NCBI GenBank assembly: GCA_947589375.1 | Contig: CANQAO010000033.1 | Span: forward strand, 1-10,166 | Reading direction: 5' to 3' | Length of the DNA: 10,166 nucleotides | From: an uncultured Bacilli bacterium | GTDB taxonomy: Bacteria > Bacillota_I > Bacilli_A > RF39 > UBA660 | Shown: piece after piece, positions 6,119 through 10,166 of the stretch | Position numbering within the stretch: position 1 is the stretch's first letter | Layout: every line of letters begins with the position of its first letter | Notes under the pieces: model-generated | Database searches by the model: none | What the model was told of the DNA's origin: nothing | Seen by the model: the letters and a program-made list of their open reading frames with translations, nothing else | Translations under genes and position numbers: made by a program

Positions 6119-8044
6119 ATGGAAGAAGAAAAGAAAATATGTGGACTTTATATGAGAGTATCAACCGAAGATCAAGCTAGAGAAGGATTTAGTTTGCCTG
6201 AACAAAAAGAAAGATTAGAAGCTTATTGTAAATTTAAAGGTTATGAGATTAAGGACTATTACGAAGATGCCGGAATATCAGCTAAAACAGGCAATTTAAG
6301 GCCTGAATTTGAAAGATTAAAGGAAGATATAAAAGCAAAAAGAATAAACACTCTAGTAGCCTTAAAACTAGATAGAATTACTAGAAGCATTTATGACTGG
6401 GAAGAATTAATGAAATTTTTGGAAAAAAACAATGCTTATTTGGATGTTGTTAATGATGAAATAAATACAACAACCGCCAATGGTAAATTGGTATCTAGGC
6501 TTTTAATGAGTGTCAGTCAAAATGAAATAGAAAGAACAAGTGAAAGAACAAAAATGGGTATGGCAGGGGCAATTAAACAAGGCCATATTCCTAACAATGC
6601 ACCTATCGGTTATACAAGAGAAAATAAAAAGCTAGTTATCGACTATGCTACTAAAGATATTGTTAAAAGAATATTTGATTTGTATCATAGTGGAAAATCA
6701 TATAAAACTATCAGTAATATTTTAAATGAAGAGCAGGTTTTAGGCAGAACTAATTGGCGTGATACAAGCATTATTACTATTTTAGAAAACCCAATATATA
6801 AAGGTGATTATATTCATGGAAAACGAACTCAACATCCTACTTATTATGCAAATGTGGTTGAGCCGATAGTTAGTAAAGAGTTATGGGAAGAATGCCAAGT
6901 GCAAAAGAAAAAGAACTCTCGTAGCTATATGCGAACTTTAACATATTTATTCTTGCAAAAACTAGAGTGTCCAAAATGTGGACGCATATTAGGTGGTAAG
7001 GCAGCCAAAAAGAAAGGTAAAGAATATTATTATTACTATTGTCACGATTGTAAATTAACTGTGAAAGAAAATGTGATTGAAAAATATTTTGACGATTTTA
7101 TTGATAAATTAGTCGAATATGATAATGTTGTAAATCAATTTTTCTTACCAATGATAAAGACTAATTTTGATGAACCTGCTGATAAAATCAAAAAAGAAAT
7201 TACCAAACAAAATGAAAAACTAGAAAGAATTAAGAAAGCATATATTGAAGGAGTTTTTGATTTAAAAGATTATAATAAAGAGAAAAAAATCGTCTTGGAA
7301 AGCATTAAAAATTTAGAAGAAGAATTAAAAAGTGATGAGATATGCAATCATTTAAAGTTTACTCCTGAAGATATTTTGTTAAAAAGAGATATTGATTATT
7401 TGAATAAATTAAAACTAAATCAAGAGTATCAAGAAAGAACAAAAACTTGGAAAAAGTTTACCCGAGAAGAAAAATCCGATTTTATTATGAAATATGTTGA
7501 TAGTGTTAAATTAAAAATGATGGGAACTACAACAACAGTTGATGAAATATTTTTTAGAGAATCTATATGCAAGCCATTTAATGAATTATATGAGAGTGGC
7601 TACATTGATACTGAAGAATTTGCTTTATTTGGAAACGTAGTAGGCAAGTTAAGAGTTAGTCATTACTTGCCCGAAGAAAAAGTTATTAATCATATTATGA
7701 GATTAAAACAATACTATGATGTCGGTTTTACGGAAGCAACTTATTATGTTCAAAAGAAAGTATTTTATTTCAATTTCTTTGCTGACAATAGGACTATTGT
7801 TAGAATATTTCCACTTGAAGATTATATTAAAAACGATCCTGAAATGAAAGAAGAAAAATACAAGTTTGGAATTATTTATATTAGAGAAAAAGATGAGTTT
7901 CAGATGGTAGATGTTGATGCTGCCTTTGATTATATTCCTGATGAAAGCAACACATCAATTATATATCAAAATGGTAAGGAGCCAGTCGAAGTTGGTGTAA
8001 AAGCAGTCGGCTTTGATATAAAAAATCAAGTTTTATTACAGTAA
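6119..8044 (+). CDS. Large serine recombinase with long C-terminal extension
   Basis: A 641-residue large serine recombinase that would integrate and excise the element by double-strand cleavage and strand rotation. The catalytic domain (about 7-150) has YMRVSTEDQ with nucleophile Ser15 and Arg13, SLPEQ, and LKLDRITRS with Arg86/Arg89. The Recombinase domain spans about 160-260 (APIGYTREN; NPIYKGDYIHGKR). A zinc ribbon has Cys284/Cys287 and Cys308/Cys311. A coiled coil (about 355-405) matches the intersubunit arm of this family. After a stretch typical of family C-termini (WKKFTREEKSDFIMKYVDSVKL), about 160 further residues (480-641) form an extension I do not recognise; many relatives end near 450-560, while TnpX of Tn4451 is about 707. 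GGAG (6106-6109) lies nine bases before ATG 6119. Expression probably depends on read-through of the attenuator just upstream. Confidence 0.93.
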   Translation: MEEEKKICGLYMRVSTEDQAREGFSLPEQKERLEAYCKFKGYEIKDYYEDAGISAKTGNLRPEFERLKEDIKAKRINTLVALKLDRITRSIYDWEELMKFLEKNNAYLDVVNDEINTTTANGKLVSRLLMSVSQNEIERTSERTKMGMAGAIKQGHIPNNAPIGYTRENKKLVIDYATKDIVKRIFDLYHSGKSYKTISNILNEEQVLGRTNWRDTSIITILENPIYKGDYIHGKRTQHPTYYANVVEPIVSKELWEECQVQKKKNSRSYMRTLTYLFLQKLECPKCGRILGGKAAKKKGKEYYYYYCHDCKLTVKENVIEKYFDDFIDKLVEYDNVVNQFFLPMIKTNFDEPADKIKKEITKQNEKLERIKKAYIEGVFDLKDYNKEKKIVLESIKNLEEELKSDEICNHLKFTPEDILLKRDIDYLNKLKLNQEYQERTKTWKKFTREEKSDFIMKYVDSVKLKMMGTTTTVDEIFFRESICKPFNELYESGYIDTEEFALFGNVVGKLRVSHYLPEEKVINHIMRLKQYYDVGFTEATYYVQKKVFYFNFFADNRTIVRIFPLEDYIKNDPEMKEEKYKFGIIYIREKDEFQMVDVDAAFDYIPDESNTSIIYQNGKEPVEVGVKAVGFDIKNQVLLQ

Positions 8045-8059
8045 AACTTGAGCACCTTA

Positions 8060-8324
8060 CTTTATAGATTTTTAATCTATAAAGCGAATAAATTATGAAA
8101 ATCATTGTTTTAGCAAAACAATATTTGAATAATTTTTATAGATAAAATAATAAACAACGTTTGTTATTTTATCATTAGTCCATACGCAAAAATGGCTTTT
8201 ATGTAGTACATAAAAACATTTGATGCGTAGGACTAGCGGATTATAAGGCAGCCGCCTTATCTCCCTTATCTTGATGTTTGCGTCAAGATATATAGGGAGT
8301 TATGTATTTTGTCATAACAAAATA
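8060..8324. repeat. Tandem array of hairpins between recombinase and relaxase unit
   Basis: Nearly every base of this non-coding stretch falls in an inverted repeat. In order: 8060-8084 (11-bp perfect stem, loop TTT); 8090-8135 (ATTGTTTT/AAAACAAT around AGC, extended by AAAT/ATTT and AAATTAT/ATAATTT); 8141-8173 (15-bp stem with one G-T pair, loop AAC); 8176-8235 (TAGTCC and TACGCA with TGCGTA and GGACTA, inner AAATG/CATTT and TTTTATGT/ACATAAAA, loop AGT); 8243-8260 (ATAAGGC/GCCTTAT); 8261-8299 (CTCCCT/AGGGAG plus ATCTTGA/TCAAGAT); 8299-8318 (GTTATG/CATAAC) or the competing 8305-8324 (TATTTTG/CAAAATA). The first may end the recombinase transcript, though its T-run is missing. The array could be a transfer or replication origin folding as single strand, or a structured RNA. 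No open frame of note lies in it. Confidence 0.75.
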
Positions 8325-8334
8325 ACACTATAGA
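8305..8334. other. Candidate origin of transfer (oriT) region
   Basis: MobV relaxases nick at an oriT with short inverted repeats just upstream of the mob unit; in pMV158 the core is AAAGTATAGTGTGTTATAC. Here the - strand of 8318-8332 reads TATAGTGTTATTTTG, which is similar in its TATAGTGT-TTAT part, next to the inverted repeat TATTTTG/CAAAATA. The orientation is opposite to pMV158, and the match is short. Position supports an oriT more than sequence does. Confidence 0.3.
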
Positions 8335-8349
8335 AAGGACGTGAATTAT

Positions 8350-8637
8350 ATGTTATTAAGAAGAAAACTATATACTTTATTTGGAAGAAAATTTTATAAT
8401 TTGAAATATGGCAAATGTTATCTTTTAGGTAAGAAAAATGGTTACTACTTGGTGTGGGCAGATAAATGTTTTAATCATTATATTGTATGTGATTATATGG
8501 ACAGTATGGGAACAATGATGAATCAGGAATTTTTTAAATCATTCTTTAAAGCCTATAAGTTTTATCGCAACAAAGTAAAAAAAGCTAAAACGAATTATTC
8601 CAAAATTTGTATTAGTACAAACGATATAGGAAAGTAA
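8350..8637 (+). CDS. Small basic protein of unknown function preceding the relaxase
   Basis: A 95-residue protein without a family I recognise. It is very basic and aromatic: LRRKLYTLFGRKFYNLKYGK at the start, then a hydrophobic/aromatic middle (YYLVWADKCFNHYIVCDYM), EFFKSFFKAYKFYRNKVKKA near residue 70 and a polar tail. It has three cysteines, not in a metal-binding spacing. There is no signal peptide. AAAGGA at 8334-8339 fits ATG 8350 at ten bases; the GTG at 8341 is in frame but only one base from that site. The gene lies directly after the hairpin array and 21 bp before the relaxase, so the two are probably one transcript. A small basic protein at this place could be an oriT-binding accessory factor or a regulator, but nothing in the sequence proves this. 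Confidence 0.65.
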   Translation: MLLRRKLYTLFGRKFYNLKYGKCYLLGKKNGYYLVWADKCFNHYIVCDYMDSMGTMMNQEFFKSFFKAYKFYRNKVKKAKTNYSKICISTNDIGK

Positions 8638-8658
8638 AAATGAAAGGGGGTTTTAGTT

Positions 8659-10056
8659 ATGAATGAGCTATCATATTCGTTCCATTTAGGAAATGATAAA
8701 AACAAAACAAAGAAAGCTAAACAAATGAAAAGTAAAATTGAAACATCATCTTTTAACAATAATGCAATACAAAATTCTAAACATTTAAGCAAAGTTAATC
8801 ACCATAATTTAAGAAAATATGAGAATAATGATGAACTGATTAGAATTATAAAAGGCTCTAATAATATTGTTACTGATGTTAAAGAACTTTACAAAAAAGA
8901 ATTTGATAAAGCTAAAGAAGATTATAATAAAAAACAGACTAGATCTGATCGAGTAATAAAAGATTATTTTGAAAAAATAAGTAATGACACTAAACACGAT
9001 TTAGCTTGTGAAATAATTATTGAACTCGGAGATATGACTTATTGGGAAAACAAAGACATGGAAGAAAAGTATAAAATGGTTTCAGTTTTTGAAAAACAAG
9101 TTGAAGATTTAGAAAGACTTGTTCCTAGTTTTAAAGTAGCCAATGCTACAGTCCATTTTGACGAATCTAGTCCACATCTTCATATTGTCGGTATCGCAAT
9201 TAAAGAAAATTGTAAAACGGGGATGGAAAAACAAGTTGGTAAGACTAGTATTTTTACTAAAGATTCACTAAAAACTATTCAAGATGAAATGCGAAAAGCT
9301 TGTATAAAATCTTATAATGAAATTTATGGTCTGAATGCTGAACTTAAAAAGAAAAGCAAAGGAAGAAACAAAGATTATAAAGTTTCACAAATGCAAGATT
9401 ATGAAGAATTAGTAAAAAATTATGATAAACAGAGCGAATATATTTCTAAAGTTACTGACAATACAAAAGAGCTAGATTTAAAAACAAAAAATGCAAAGAA
9501 TATTGTTGAAAGTCTAAAAACTCAACCCTTAAATAAAAATAATTATGTTATTTCTAATGAGAACAAAGAAAAGTTATTGGCTTATTTTAATGATGTTAAA
9601 GATTCTTCTGATAAAGTGAAAGATATTACTGATTTTTCAGTTTCTATCAGTAAAGTAAAAGAAGATTTAGAACAAAACTATTCTAAAGTCGAAGAATTAG
9701 AGACAAAAGTATATGAGAAAAATTTAGAAAATGAAAAATTAAGACAAGCTGTTCTTAAACAAGATAAAGATATTAAAAAATACAAAGAAGAAAATCGTAG
9801 CTTGAAACAAGAAAACAATAAATTACAAAAATTAGTTGATTTCTTTAGTGAACTATTTAATAAATTAAAAAGGTTTTTAGAAAGAAAACTTTACAAAAAA
9901 CCTGAAACAAGAGATAAATATATGGATTTTTCAAAAGAATTATACCATCATGGTATATTGGACTATGATGACTTTAATAATTTAAGAGAAACATACGAAT
10001 ATAATAAAGAAAATTTAGAAGATCGTGATAAAGATGATTTTGGTCTAGGATTGTAA
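8659..10056 (+). CDS. MobV (Mob/Pre) family relaxase
   Basis: A 465-residue plasmid mobilization relaxase. These proteins nick oriT, stay bound to the 5' end and lead the strand into a recipient. Key motifs: VNHHNLRKYEN (residues 46-56), matching the 'HN.R' motif whose His is the catalytic residue in MobM of pMV158, so His49 or His48 here; TRSDRVIKDYF (94-104), matching the 'R.DAV' segment; and ATVHFDESSPHLHIVGIAI (163-181), the metal-binding HxDExxPHxH with His166, His173 and His175. The N-terminus before motif I is longer than in MobM and lacks its usual SYMVAR-like start. From about 255 to 410 the protein is a Lys/Glu-rich coiled coil, and the last 50 residues are acidic and charged. AAAGGGGG (8643-8650) lies eight bases before ATG. 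A terminator overlaps its stop codon. TnpZ of Tn4451 is the nearest analogue by context. Confidence 0.88.
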   Translation: MNELSYSFHLGNDKNKTKKAKQMKSKIETSSFNNNAIQNSKHLSKVNHHNLRKYENNDELIRIIKGSNNIVTDVKELYKKEFDKAKEDYNKKQTRSDRVIKDYFEKISNDTKHDLACEIIIELGDMTYWENKDMEEKYKMVSVFEKQVEDLERLVPSFKVANATVHFDESSPHLHIVGIAIKENCKTGMEKQVGKTSIFTKDSLKTIQDEMRKACIKSYNEIYGLNAELKKKSKGRNKDYKVSQMQDYEELVKNYDKQSEYISKVTDNTKELDLKTKNAKNIVESLKTQPLNKNNYVISNENKEKLLAYFNDVKDSSDKVKDITDFSVSISKVKEDLEQNYSKVEELETKVYEKNLENEKLRQAVLKQDKDIKKYKEENRSLKQENNKLQKLVDFFSELFNKLKRFLERKLYKKPETRDKYMDFSKELYHHGILDYDDFNNLRETYEYNKENLEDRDKDDFGLGL

Positions 10057-10069
10057 CCTAGATCTTTTT
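10042..10069 (+). terminator. Terminator overlapping the relaxase stop codon
   Basis: GGTCTAGG (10042-10049) pairs with CCTAGATC (10057-10064) around ATTGTAA, with one G-U pair, and then T residues (10065-10069). The UAA stop (10054-10056) is in the loop. It ends the small-gene/relaxase transcript. Confidence 0.75.
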
Positions 10070-10108
10070 GATACTTTACTTTGTTTTACGTATTTTATAT
10101 TGCAAAAC

Positions 10109-10161
10109 TTTAAATAAAGACAAGAGTTTGGTATAATTATTATAATAATTAGTGTAGGAGG
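10109..10161 (+). promoter_or_regulatory. Promoter and ribosome binding site of the next gene
   Basis: TTTAAA (10109-10114), a 17-bp spacer and a perfect TATAAT (10132-10137) with TG one base before it, an extended -10. AGGAGG (10156-10161) follows, five bases from the window's end, so a strongly expressed gene begins just outside on the + strand. Confidence 0.75.
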
Positions 10162-10166
10162 AAATA

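Larger units (their letters stand above)
5908..10166 (+). mobile_element. Partial mobilizable element (large serine recombinase plus MobV relaxase)
   Basis: From about 5908 the window carries recombinase, structured intergenic DNA, a small gene and a MobV relaxase, all in one direction. A large serine recombinase with a Mob/Pre relaxase is the core of Tn4451/Tn4453-type mobilizable transposons (TnpX and TnpZ), which excise as circles and move with help from a conjugative element. No mating-pore genes are visible. The left end is uncertain: anywhere from 5591 to 6118 is possible. The right end, further cargo and attachment repeats are outside the window. No tyrosine integrase is present. Confidence 0.65.

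Noticed and set aside
8060..8324. A CRISPR array
   Set aside because: The inverted repeats all differ in sequence, there is no repeated unit with spacers, and no cas gene is nearby.
8595..8997. Open frames on the - strand at the start of the relaxase gene
   Set aside because: Their Phe/Ile-rich translations are typical of the complement of Lys/Asn-rich coding sequence.

Overview
The window is strongly AT-rich DNA from a low-GC Firmicute or Mollicute-related bacterium, probably an uncultured gut Bacilli lineage. The evidence is the codon use, the A/G-rich ribosome binding sites, the sigma-A type promoters, the rnr-smpB-ssrA cluster and a tmRNA tag ending in AFA, an ending otherwise known to me from Mollicutes. 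UGG is used for Trp, every gene closes with UAA or UAG, and no gene needs UGA to be read as an amino acid. All confident genes are on the + strand.

Left part (about 1-5590) is chromosomal housekeeping. After a terminator of an upstream gene come a small single-domain rhodanese and a small Xre-type HTH regulator whose terminator overlaps its stop codon. Next is an RmuC-like protein from a near-consensus promoter, overlapped by a YjdF/DUF2238-like membrane protein. The ribosome-rescue block follows: rnr (RNase R) overlapping smpB, then a promoter and the complete one-piece tmRNA gene ssrA (5165-5522) with its own terminator. SmpB and tmRNA release ribosomes stalled on broken mRNA, and RNase R degrades that mRNA.

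Middle (5591-5907) holds one small gene of unknown function whose Shine-Dalgarno sequence can be folded into a hairpin.

Right part (about 5910-10166) is the left portion of a mobilizable element. A consensus promoter drives an 18-codon leader peptide whose last codons and stop lie inside a strong terminator hairpin, an attenuator arrangement. This is followed directly by a large serine recombinase of 641 aa with a long C-terminal extension. Then comes about 265 nt of back-to-back hairpins, a small unknown protein, and a MobV (Mob/Pre) relaxase with a coiled-coil tail. The combination of large serine recombinase and MobV relaxase is that of Tn4451/Tn4453-type mobilizable transposons (TnpX plus TnpZ). 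A new promoter and a strong ribosome binding site at the right edge show that another gene begins just outside, so the element's cargo and right end are not seen.

The most interesting unexplained items are the hairpin array between recombinase and relaxase, the leader-peptide attenuator placed before a recombinase instead of a resistance gene, and the unusual tmRNA tag.
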